This document shows, piece after piece, positions 1-5,916 of a stretch of 10,374 nt of DNA (positions are counted from its first letter, which is position 1; every line of letters starts with the position of its first letter). The position numbers and the translations under genes are program-made. The notes below the pieces were generated by a model. It did not search any database. It saw only the letters and a program-made list of their open reading frames with translations, and was not told where the DNA came from. Source of the stretch: Desulfobacterales bacterium (lineage in GTDB: Bacteria > Desulfobacterota > Desulfobacteria > Desulfobacterales > UBA11574); contig JAAXQD010000152.1 in assembly GCA_012974475.1 (NCBI GenBank), positions 1 to 10,374 of the forward strand. The letters run 5' to 3'.

Positions 1-447
1 ATTATATATTTCTTTAAGTTCAGGAACCTTAGCTTTATTATCATCAGCTTCGAAAAATTGTGCAAATTTCTTTATTACAAGACGGGCGCCATACTGCTTG
101 ACTTCTGCATTCTCGTTTACATTGTCCCAGACAGCTTTTGCAAATATTGTAAGCTCCTCCTGGCGAAAATAGTGTTTGAAATCTTTTTTTGCTTCTTCTG
201 AAAGATCAACAAAGGTTAATGTAATTTTTACAGGCTTGCCCGTACTCTTATGATGAAAATCTTCTTCACTCAAAGTAAGAACATTTGTTGCAGTTGAGGC
301 ATTATTACAGAAAAAAACATTCAGCGCTGTCAAAACAGCAGATTTGCCGGTACCATTAGCGCCCACAAGGCAGGTGTAATCATCAAAATATATGGTTTCA
401 TCTTTAAAGGAACGGAAATTCTCGATTCTGAGTTTTGATAATTTCAT
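1..447 (-). CDS. OLD-like AAA/ABC-type ATPase, N-terminal part (partial, runs off left edge)
   Basis: The first 149 codons of a larger gene are visible; the rest lies beyond the left edge. The protein begins MKLSKLRIENFRSFKD, the typical opening of SMC/RecF/OLD-like ABC ATPases. A Walker A motif GANGTGKS follows at residues 29-36, then a region rich in charged residues. The ATG at 447 is chosen because it gives this canonical N-terminus and has a GAGG ribosome site 9 nt upstream. In the OLD family the ATPase is followed by a Toprim nuclease domain, and such proteins act in phage or plasmid defence, either alone or with a partner (for example GajA of Gabija). Whether a Toprim domain or partner exists here cannot be seen. 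It could also be an ATPase of another ABC-type subfamily. The ATPase call is firm; the defence role is inference. Confidence 0.75.
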   Translation of the reverse strand, partial: MKLSKLRIENFRSFKDETIYFDDYTCLVGANGTGKSAVLTALNVFFCNNASTATNVLTLSEEDFHHKSTGKPVKITLTFVDLSEEAKKDFKHYFRQEELTIFAKAVWDNVNENAEVKQYGARLVIKKFAQFFEADDNKAKVPELKEIYN

Positions 448-483
448 ATCAATCAACCTCAATATGTCATTTTGTTACTAGGA

Positions 484-534
484 TCGTGTCTTGAATTGTA
501 AAGAAGACGCTATTATTCGCTATTTAAGACACGA
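484..534. repeat. Inverted repeat in the leader of the ATPase gene
   Basis: Arms at 484-495 and 523-534 pair over 12 positions with one G-T wobble. Nine outer positions (TCGTGTCTT / AAGACACGA) are perfect, and a 27-nt AT-rich spacer separates the arms. It lies in the 162-nt gap between the small two-CxxC gene and the ATPase gene, about 40 nt upstream of the ATPase start. It has no following T tract on the minus strand, so it is a poor terminator. It could be an operator or a chance hairpin. I see nothing else in this gap. Confidence 0.35.
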
Positions 535-609
535 AACTGTGCCCTCATAGAGTTTGGGCTGCCGGGGTAGGATTTCAGAAAACAGTAATGCCTTACTTGC
601 GACTGAGAT

Positions 610-837
610 TCAGCCGTTAAAATAAACCCTAAAGTCTTCTCCCGGATAGTCAGTAAGAATTACTCTGCAAAAGGAATACACCTCGGTAAATTGTTTTTCG
701 CAGATCATACAACCAACGCCCTGAAAGACCTCTATCCTGTCATTTTCAACGTTACCATACGCTAAAGCTTGTTTTTCCGCTCCGCAATAAGGGCATTTTT
801 GACCCCGCAATCTTTCTTTGGCCAGCGCCTTATCCAT
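610..837 (-). CDS. Small protein with two CxxC pairs (zinc-ribbon-like), function unknown
   Basis: A 75-residue protein. It carries CPYC at residues 15-18 and CMIC at residues 43-46, a spacing that fits a zinc ribbon or rubredoxin-like knuckle. An additional Cys sits near residue 57. No signal peptide or membrane segment is visible, so it should be cytoplasmic. The ATG at 837 has an AGAGGA ribosome site about 8 nt upstream, placed in the 17-nt gap after the ORF6N gene, so the two are probably co-transcribed. I do not recognise a named family. Metal binding is inferred only from the cysteines. Its conserved-looking layout and good ribosome site argue that it is a real gene rather than a chance frame. 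Confidence 0.65.
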   Translation of the reverse strand: MDKALAKERLRGQKCPYCGAEKQALAYGNVENDRIEVFQGVGCMICEKQFTEVYSFCRVILTDYPGEDFRVYFNG

Positions 838-854
838 AGTTTCATCCTCTTGCT

Positions 855-1433
855 TTAAAGGGTCTGCTTTTGACTCTTTTTGACTGTTCTTTTCCTTTTT
901 TCCTTTTTGCCGTAAGTTTTTTGTTTCTCTTTTACCGTATATCCAATTTTCTTTTCGGGTTTTTCATCTGTTTCCAATAGCTGCTTGATAGCTTCAAATA
1001 CAATTTGAAACTGCTGGTCATATTTTTTCTCCATGGATTCAATTTTTCTTTTTAAATCCTCATGGGTTGACAGCATCTTTCGAAGCTGGGTAAAGGCTCT
1101 CATTATCTGGATATTGACTCGAATCGCTCGGTCACTTTTCAGAACACTGGAGAGCATGGCCACGCCTTACTCTGTAAAGGCAAAGGGCAGGTATTTTGAG
1201 TGTTGTCCTCTCTTTAAGGTCACATTTTGTGACCTTAAAGATTGGTTTTCCTCTTTTGTCAGCTCAAACATAAAATCAGCAGGAAATCTATCGATATTCC
1301 TTCTAACCGCTTGTTTTAAAACTTTGGTTTCCACACCGTAAAGTTCTGACAGGTCTTTGTCCAGCATCACCTTTACGCTGCGCATCAGGTAAATTTTGCT
1401 TGCGATAAGTTCAATCGGCACTAAGGTTGTCAT
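855..1433 (-). pseudogene. ORF6N-domain protein (phage antirepressor-like), interrupted by a TAA nonsense codon
   Basis: Two consecutive pieces in one frame make a single ORF6N protein of about 192 codons. The first 88 residues hold the ORF6N signature: a KIYLMRSVKVMLDKDLSELY segment, then AVRRNIDRFP, then a YLPFAFTE end. The second piece resumes with GVAMLSSVLKSDRAIRVNIQ, which in intact relatives continues directly after FTEQ. The codon between them is TAA at 1167-1169, where Gln (CAA) is expected, so one C-to-T change explains the break. The C-terminal third is charged and coiled-coil-like, and ends in a Lys-rich tail. The gene start has GGAAGG 10 nt upstream of the ATG, 18 nt after the antitoxin stop codon, suggesting one operon. 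ORF6N proteins are found in phages and genomic islands as DNA-binding or antirepressor-like proteins. Reinitiation at the GTG or ATG just after the stop could still yield a fragment of about 100 residues. Confidence 0.85.
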
Positions 1434-1451
1434 TATAAAGTGCCTTCCATT

Positions 1452-1793
1452 TTAGGGTTCATAATCGGCTTTTCTTCCAGCAACATCAGCCTGTTTTATA
1501 CGCTTTTTGCGTTTAATCTCCACACTGAGAGTCGCCCCAAGGACCTCGGCTACGCGACGTAGCATGCTCAGGGAATGCCCCTCGTAAGATGGGGATTCAA
1601 GGCGGCTAATTTGTTGCTGAGACGTTCCCACCTTTCGGGCCAGTTCTTTTTGGGACAAACCGGCGTCTTTGCGCAGAGAGGCTAATTGCATGGCCACATC
1701 CCAGGCCTGGCCGGCCTTTTTGAAGCGTTTTGCAAAATCAGAATCCTTCAACTGTTTTTCAAGGTATTCATCGAAATTTGTTTGTTGATTCAT
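1452..1793 (-). CDS. XRE-family HTH antitoxin (HigA-like)
   Basis: A 113-residue protein starting MNQQTNFDEYLEKQL. It has a helical N-terminal arm and a Cro/C1-type helix-turn-helix at about residues 37-66 (LSQKELARKVGTSQQQISRLE), followed by the strand ATLSVEI typical of HigA-type antitoxins. The frame extends upstream to an ATG at 1892. I prefer the ATG at 1793 because it has a strong GGGAAGG site 8 nt upstream and gives the normal antitoxin N-terminus. The upstream 33 codons encode a stump of the cognate toxin. Antitoxins of this type bind a palindrome at their own promoter; a perfect one lies at 1902-1917. The ORF6N gene follows after 18 nt. Translation from 1892 would give a toxin-stump/antitoxin fusion of 146 residues. 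Confidence 0.8.
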   Translation of the reverse strand: MNQQTNFDEYLEKQLKDSDFAKRFKKAGQAWDVAMQLASLRKDAGLSQKELARKVGTSQQQISRLESPSYEGHSLSMLRRVAEVLGATLSVEIKRKKRIKQADVAGRKADYEP

Positions 1794-1892
1794 GCTTGAA
1801 ACCTTCCCAACCAATTCCTTAAGATCGTCGAGAAAATCCCGCACAGGACATCGCCCTGAACTGGTTTCATAAAATTCTATAGTAAATTCCAT
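1794..1892 (-). pseudogene. N-terminal stump of a HigB/gp49-type toxin, in frame with the antitoxin
   Basis: Codons 1-26 read MEFTIEFYETSSGRCPVRDF and onward. This matches the N-terminus of HigB/gp49 (RelE-superfamily) toxins, which share the FYET-SGRCPV-FLD pattern. After about residue 26 the toxin sequence ends, and a few residues lead directly to the antitoxin Met. A full toxin of this family is about 110-120 residues, so roughly 80-90 codons containing the catalytic core are missing. The frame has no clear ribosome site before its ATG. The stump is probably not toxic. The call rests on remembered family sequence, not on a search. Confidence 0.7.
1802..1808 (-). promoter_or_regulatory. Ribosome binding site that decides the antitoxin start
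   Basis: GGGAAGG on the minus strand, 8 nt before the ATG at 1793. The longer frame's ATG at 1892 has no comparable site, so this supports separate initiation of the antitoxin inside the former toxin frame. Confidence 0.6.
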
Positions 1893-1901
1893 AACAAGTC
1901 A

Positions 1902-1917
1902 ACATCAATATTGATGT
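1902..1917. promoter_or_regulatory. Perfect 16-bp palindrome, probable antitoxin operator
   Basis: ACATCAATATTGATGT is identical to its reverse complement. It lies 9 nt upstream of the ATG of the toxin stump, the usual place for the autoregulatory operator of a HigBA-type module. XRE antitoxins bind such dyads as dimers. Operator function is inferred from position and symmetry. Confidence 0.6.
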
Positions 1918-1935
1918 GCTAATTGAAAGGATAAA

Positions 1936-1991
1936 CAGGGTTATCGGGATTTTTTGCTTAGATTTATATTAAGTCCATCCAGTAAATCCTG
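1936..1991. repeat. Imperfect inverted repeat resembling a dispersed CAGGATTTAC-type repeat
   Basis: The arms at 1936-1950 and 1977-1991 are complementary at 11 of 15 positions. On the minus strand the sequence reads ACAGGATTTACTGGAT, then a 26-nt AT-rich spacer, then ATCCCGATAACCCTG. This resembles the dispersed short repeats made of 'aggatttacagg' words seen in many genomes. It covers the region where the next hyp gene would be expected, between hypD and the antitoxin module. Confidence 0.4.
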
Positions 1992-2070
1992 TCTGATATA
2001 TTGAAGCGGCGATAGCCGTATTGATTTCGTGGATAGTCGTTTTCAGATCACCCTCAAAAATCTTACCCAT
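1969..2070 (-). other. 33-codon frame overlapping the hypD stop (TAATG), possible remnant
   Basis: The hypD stop TAA overlaps an ATG (TAATG), the classical arrangement of a translationally coupled next gene. The frame runs MGKIFEGDLKTTIHEINTAI and on to a TAA after 33 codons. It runs into one arm of the repeat-like stretch, and its last third may be repeat-derived. I do not recognise the peptide; it does not look like the HypE N-terminus. It may be the surviving 5' end of a gene truncated when the accessory region joined, or a chance frame. Confidence 0.3.
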
Positions 2071-3164
2071 TAGATGTCGTGGTATCGATGGTATGCGGCG
2101 CAGGTGCCTTCACTGGAGACCATGCACGGACCGATGGGCTGTAATGGCGCACATTTTCTTTTATAAAGCGGGCATTCGGGCGGGGTTTTTAATCCCAGGA
2201 GGATTTCACCGCAGGCACACCCTTTTGGATCTTCAGTTTCACCGAGTTCGATATCAAACACTTGTTGTGCATCGAATGCAGCAAATTCCTTTCTTGTTTT
2301 AAGACCGCTTAAAGGTATGATCCCGAGGCCGCGCCAGTTTGCATCAGCGGTTTCAAACACTTCCTGCATGATGGTTTGGGCCTTTCGGTTTCCGTCAAAT
2401 GTGACGGCCCGCTGATATCCGTTGGCCAGTTTCGGCTTGCCGGTTTCGATCTGTTCGACCAGCATGAGTATTGCCTGCAGTATATCGACCGGTTCGAATC
2501 CCGCCACAACACAAGGCACCTGATATGTTTCAAAAAAGGGCTGATACCCCTTTGTGCCGATAATTACGGAAACATGTCCGGGCAGGAGAAAGCCGTCGAT
2601 TTTTGTATCCTCCCTGGATTCCATAAGGGTAAAAAGGGCCGGTGGAAGTACTTTATGCGCGCTGAAGACAAAAAAGTTGTCCAGGTTCATCTTGTTTGCG
2701 GTGATGATTGACGCGGCGATGGTGGGCGCAGTCGTTTCAAAGCCTACCCCTAAAAAGACCACCTTCTTTTCAGGGTTTTTTCGGGCAATCTCCAGCGCGT
2801 CGAATGTGGAGTATACCATGCGGATATCACGACCGTTTGCCCGTTGGTTTTGAAGGGAGGAATGTGTTCCGGGGACTCTCATAAGGTCCCCGAATGTCGT
2901 AATAATTACATCGTCAAATTTGGACAGCTCGATAAAGGCATCGATCTCATTTTGGGCTGTCACACATACCGGGCATCCGGGACCGGAAAGCAGCGAAATG
3001 GTCTCCGGCAAAAGGGACCGAATGCCGTTTCTGAAAATCGATGTGGTGTGTGTACCGCAAACCTCCATCAGGCGGATCTGTTTTTGGCTGATTTCTTTTA
3101 TGCGTTCGACAATTTTCCGCGAAATTCCAGGGTCCCTGTATTCCTGAATATGTTTAAGCGTCAT
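2070..3164 (-). CDS. hypD: [NiFe]-hydrogenase maturation factor HypD
   Basis: HypD is the iron-sulfur scaffold on which, with HypC, the Fe(CN)2CO group is built before insertion into the hydrogenase large subunit. The protein has 364 residues, close to the family's usual length. Key cysteines are visible: Cys36 in MEVCGTHT, Cys63 and Cys66 in GPGCPVC, and the C-terminal cluster-binding set (CACGEILLG, ECPLYKRKC, GPCMVSSEGTC). GVGFETTAPT and the SAHKVLPPA segment are also typical. The frame extends upstream to 3236, but I start at the ATG at 3164. That start gives the canonical N-terminus, does not run far into hypF, lies 13 nt after the hypF stop, and is preceded by AGGGA. hypE, which usually accompanies hypD, is not downstream. 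The enzyme appears intact and cytoplasmic. Confidence 0.95.
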   Translation of the reverse strand: MTLKHIQEYRDPGISRKIVERIKEISQKQIRLMEVCGTHTTSIFRNGIRSLLPETISLLSGPGCPVCVTAQNEIDAFIELSKFDDVIITTFGDLMRVPGTHSSLQNQRANGRDIRMVYSTFDALEIARKNPEKKVVFLGVGFETTAPTIAASIITANKMNLDNFFVFSAHKVLPPALFTLMESREDTKIDGFLLPGHVSVIIGTKGYQPFFETYQVPCVVAGFEPVDILQAILMLVEQIETGKPKLANGYQRAVTFDGNRKAQTIMQEVFETADANWRGLGIIPLSGLKTRKEFAAFDAQQVFDIELGETEDPKGCACGEILLGLKTPPECPLYKRKCAPLQPIGPCMVSSEGTCAAYHRYHDI

Positions 3165-3177
3165 CCGGTCTATTTCC

Positions 3178-5457
3178 CTAATTTTCTGCGTTGGCGGCGG
3201 CAACCATGGCCTGGCCGAGCGCGATCCCGCCGTCATTCGGGGGAACGAGGGTGTGGGTAAAAATCTGAAAGTTGTTTCGTGTTAGTGTCTGTATCAGGCC
3301 TGTTAATAGAAACGAGTTTTGAAATGCACCGCCGCTGAGTACCACACGATTCAGCCCGGTTTCTTTCCCTATGATACCGCATAATTCAGAGAACATCCGA
3401 ACGAGGGTTGAATGGAACTTCCCGCTGATCTCTGATGGTTCAACGCCTTTTTGCACATCATTTGCCACACCGTGTATAATGGGCTGAAAAAGAACCCGGT
3501 GCACATCTCCGGACACCCAGTCAAAGTCATAGGTTGCTGCGATTGTTTTTTCTGCCAGCATTTCCAGCTCCATGGCCGCCTGCCCTTCAAACGAGACACG
3601 GTTTCTGATACCAATAATCGCTGCGATGCCGTCGAAAAGACGCCCAAGGCTCGATGTGTCGGGAGCATTCACCTTTTTTTGTATCATCTCAACCATAATC
3701 TTTATGCGCTTTTCATCGATTCCTTTCAATATCGGCAGATCTAGGTCCATGAAAGCGTCACCAAAGGCATCGTACAAGTAACTCACGGCCATGCGCCAGG
3801 GCTCTTTAACGGCGGCTGCACCTCCCGGCATGGGCGTATAGGACAGATGTGCAGCTCTGCGAAAGGTTTTATGATCTGCAACCAGTATCTCACCGCCCCA
3901 AATATTGCCGTCAGCGCCATAGCCGGTTCCGTCGAACGAAAGCCCGATAACCGGTCCGTCGATGAGATTTTCCGCCATGCAGCTCACGATGTGGGCATGA
4001 TGATGCTGTACCTGTATTTTCTTTATATCCTTCAATTCCTCTGCATACCGAGTGCTCAGATAATCCGGGTGAAGATCATAGGCAACAATCTCCGGTGATA
4101 TATCGAGAAGTTGTTTCATGTGGTCGATGGTCGATATAAAAAACTCATAAGCCGAAAGATTTTCCAGGTCCCCGATATGCTGGCTTAGAAACGCCTGATT
4201 TTTCTTTGTGAGACACACCGTATTTTTCAATTCAGCACCGCAGGCCAGTATGGGCGGGACCGTTTTTTTAAGAAAAACAGGAACCGGAACATACCCCCTG
4301 GAACGACGGAAAAAACGTGTGGTACCGGCGGTTTCTCTTACAATGGAATCATCGCTGCGCAGATAGATATCCCGGTTATGGATTAAAAAATAATCGGCGA
4401 TGCCTGAAAGCCGTTGGAACGCATCGTCGTTGTCAATGGCAATCGGCTCCTCACTCAAGTTTCCGCTGGTCATTACCAGGGCGGTAAAACCGTGGCTTAG
4501 AATAAGATAGTGGAGGGGGGTATACGGCAGCATTGTGCCGAAATACCGGTTTCGGGGTGAAACTTCCTCTGAAATTGGACAGGGTTCTATTTTTTCCAAA
4601 AGAACAATGGGACGTTGGAAAGAAGTCAGAAGTTCTTCTTCTGCCGGCCCGACCACCGCATATTTTCGAATATGCTCCATATCAAAAGACATGACGGCCA
4701 TCGGTTTTTCTTCCCGATGTTTTCTCTCTCTTAAGGCTGCCACAGCATCTGTATTCCCGGCATCGACAGCCAGGTGAAAACCGCCCAGCCCCTTAATGGC
4801 AATGATACATCCCTGCTTTAAAAGCGTCGCCGTCCGTTCGATGGGGGTTGAGGTGTTGACCTTGTTACGGTCTCTGTCAAAAAGACTGACTTGTGGGCCG
4901 CAGTCTTTACAGGCATTGGGTTGGGCGTGAAACCTTCTATTTCCAGGATCGTCATATTCAGCCTGGCATAGGGAGCACATTTTAAAGTGTTTCATGGAGG
5001 TTTTCGGTCGATCGTAGGGAATGTCGTCGATGATGGTATAACGGGGGCCACAGTTGGTGCAGTTGATGAAAGGATAGCCAAACCGCCGATCTTTGGGATC
5101 AAACAGTTCTTGGCGGCAGGGGTCGCAGATGGATACATCCGGGGGGATTAGGGTGCTCATCGATGCCGAGTCCCCGCTGGCTGTGATTGAAAAATTTTTA
5201 AAGTCTTTTACACGTTCGTGGTGAAGAGAAATCTGGGTGATCCGGGCCAGCGGCGGACTTTTTCGGGCAAGATCTGCCGAAAAAGATTCAATATTATTTT
5301 GGGGCCCTTCAATATGGATGACTACGCCTGAAGAGGTGTTGGCGACTTCGCCGTTCAGACGGTATTGGTTTGCAAGTTGATAAACAAAAGGGCGAAAGCC
5401 GACACCTTGTACGATACCGTTGACTTCCATTCTTCTGGCCACCCAACTGCTCGCCAA
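3178..5457 (-). CDS. hypF: Carbamoyltransferase HypF, [NiFe]-hydrogenase maturation
   Basis: HypF activates carbamoyl phosphate and transfers the carbamoyl group to HypE, where it becomes the cyanide ligand of the active-site iron. All domains are visible in about 759 residues. An acylphosphatase domain carries NGIVQGVGFRPFVYQLA (residues 13-29). Two zinc-finger repeats follow (CDPC...CTNC and CSLC...CKDC, about residues 109-185). Next come a YrdC/Sua5-like domain and a Kae1-like C-terminal domain with HHHAH, SFDGTGYGADG, LSGGAFQN and PPNDGGIALGQ. The frame begins at a TTG (5457), 3 nt after hypC. An ATG 9 codons in (5430) gives 750 residues and is an alternative start; GGAG lies about 11 nt before the TTG. 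hypD follows after 13 nt. The partner HypE is not encoded here and must come from elsewhere. Confidence 0.95.
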   Translation of the reverse strand: MASSWVARRMEVNGIVQGVGFRPFVYQLANQYRLNGEVANTSSGVVIHIEGPQNNIESFSADLARKSPPLARITQISLHHERVKDFKNFSITASGDSASMSTLIPPDVSICDPCRQELFDPKDRRFGYPFINCTNCGPRYTIIDDIPYDRPKTSMKHFKMCSLCQAEYDDPGNRRFHAQPNACKDCGPQVSLFDRDRNKVNTSTPIERTATLLKQGCIIAIKGLGGFHLAVDAGNTDAVAALRERKHREEKPMAVMSFDMEHIRKYAVVGPAEEELLTSFQRPIVLLEKIEPCPISEEVSPRNRYFGTMLPYTPLHYLILSHGFTALVMTSGNLSEEPIAIDNDDAFQRLSGIADYFLIHNRDIYLRSDDSIVRETAGTTRFFRRSRGYVPVPVFLKKTVPPILACGAELKNTVCLTKKNQAFLSQHIGDLENLSAYEFFISTIDHMKQLLDISPEIVAYDLHPDYLSTRYAEELKDIKKIQVQHHHAHIVSCMAENLIDGPVIGLSFDGTGYGADGNIWGGEILVADHKTFRRAAHLSYTPMPGGAAAVKEPWRMAVSYLYDAFGDAFMDLDLPILKGIDEKRIKIMVEMIQKKVNAPDTSSLGRLFDGIAAIIGIRNRVSFEGQAAMELEMLAEKTIAATYDFDWVSGDVHRVLFQPIIHGVANDVQKGVEPSEISGKFHSTLVRMFSELCGIIGKETGLNRVVLSGGAFQNSFLLTGLIQTLTRNNFQIFTHTLVPPNDGGIALGQAMVAAANAEN

Positions 5458-5460
5458 TGG

Positions 5461-5706
5461 TTATCCGTCTCCTTTTTTGGGTTTGTCGAATATCAGCGAA
5501 GCTGCTTCCCGGATGAGCTTCAAGGATTCCATGGCGTCTTCTTCGTTTATTTTGTTGATGGCAAAACCGGCATGTACGATAACGTAATCTCCGATTTTGG
5601 GGCTTTCGATGAGGAGCAGGCTGGCTTGTCTTCGGACACCGTCGACATCGATGGTGGCCACATTATTTTCAATTTTTACAATCTTCGATGGAATGGCAAG
5701 ACACAT
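5461..5706 (-). CDS. hypC: Hydrogenase maturation chaperone HypC/HybG
   Basis: An 81-residue chaperone that binds HypD during assembly of the Fe(CN)2CO group and then delivers it to the large-subunit precursor. It starts MCLAIPSKIV; the essential Cys2, exposed after Met removal, is present. The conserved GDYVIVHAGFAINKINEEDA block lies near residues 38-57. The ATG at 5706 has AAGGAT about 8 nt upstream. hypF begins 3 nt after the stop, so the two are surely co-transcribed. Because it sits in a hydrogenase-2-like operon it could equally be called hybG, the operon-specific paralogue; sequence alone does not tell these apart. Confidence 0.95.
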   Translation of the reverse strand: MCLAIPSKIVKIENNVATIDVDGVRRQASLLLIESPKIGDYVIVHAGFAINKINEEDAMESLKLIREAASLIFDKPKKGDG

Positions 5707-5724
5707 CCGTATGTATCCTTTTTA

Positions 5725-5742
5725 ATTCTGCTCAAGCAGAAT
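5725..5742. other. Short perfect hairpin upstream of the hypC ribosome site
   Basis: ATTCTGC and GCAGAAT form a perfect 7-bp stem around a 4-nt loop, ending only a few nucleotides before the hypC ribosome site AAGGAT. It lies in the 210-nt hybD-hypC gap, the longest gene-free stretch in the window. A second small hairpin, ATCTCA-cga-TGAGAT at 5783-5797, lies in the same gap. Either could affect hypC translation or mRNA processing, but function is unproven. Confidence 0.35.
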
Positions 5743-5826
5743 GAACGCTTTTCCCAGACTTTTTGTCAAAATGGTCGGAATGATCTCACGATGAGATTTT
5801 GAAACCGGCAATCCGTTTCTTGCTTT

Positions 5827-5855
5827 TAAATATCAAAAGTTGGGCCGTTGTTCAA
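5827..5855 (-). promoter_or_regulatory. Weak sigma70-like promoter candidate for hypCFD
   Basis: TTGAAC at 5855-5850 and TATTTA at 5832-5827, spaced by exactly 17 nt, lie in the hybD-hypC gap. Each box departs from consensus at two or three positions. A promoter is expected here if transcription stops at the hairpin after the large subunit, but this particular site is only a candidate. Confidence 0.2.
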
Positions 5856-5916
5856 CCCGGAAAAACGACCGTTTCAGCGAACTCGATCCGTGCAAAATTC
5901 AGGGATTAAAAGAGAA

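Noticed and set aside
484..534. Transposon end or attachment site upstream of the ATPase
   Set aside because: Only one inverted repeat pair with a short spacer, no transposase or integrase, and no matching copy elsewhere in the window.
1167..1169. Recoding of the stop in the ORF6N gene as selenocysteine or pyrrolysine
   Set aside because: The codon is TAA, which neither system reads, and the expected residue is Gln, one base change away.
1969..2070. The stub after hypD as the start of hypE
   Set aside because: It lacks the HypE N-terminal pattern (a Gly-rich HGSGG-like segment), so only the coupled ATG, not the identity, can be supported.
3178..3236. hypD starting at 3236, overlapping hypF by about 60 nt
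   Set aside because: The extra 24 residues do not fit the family N-terminus, and the ATG at 3164 has a ribosome site and a normal 13-nt gap.
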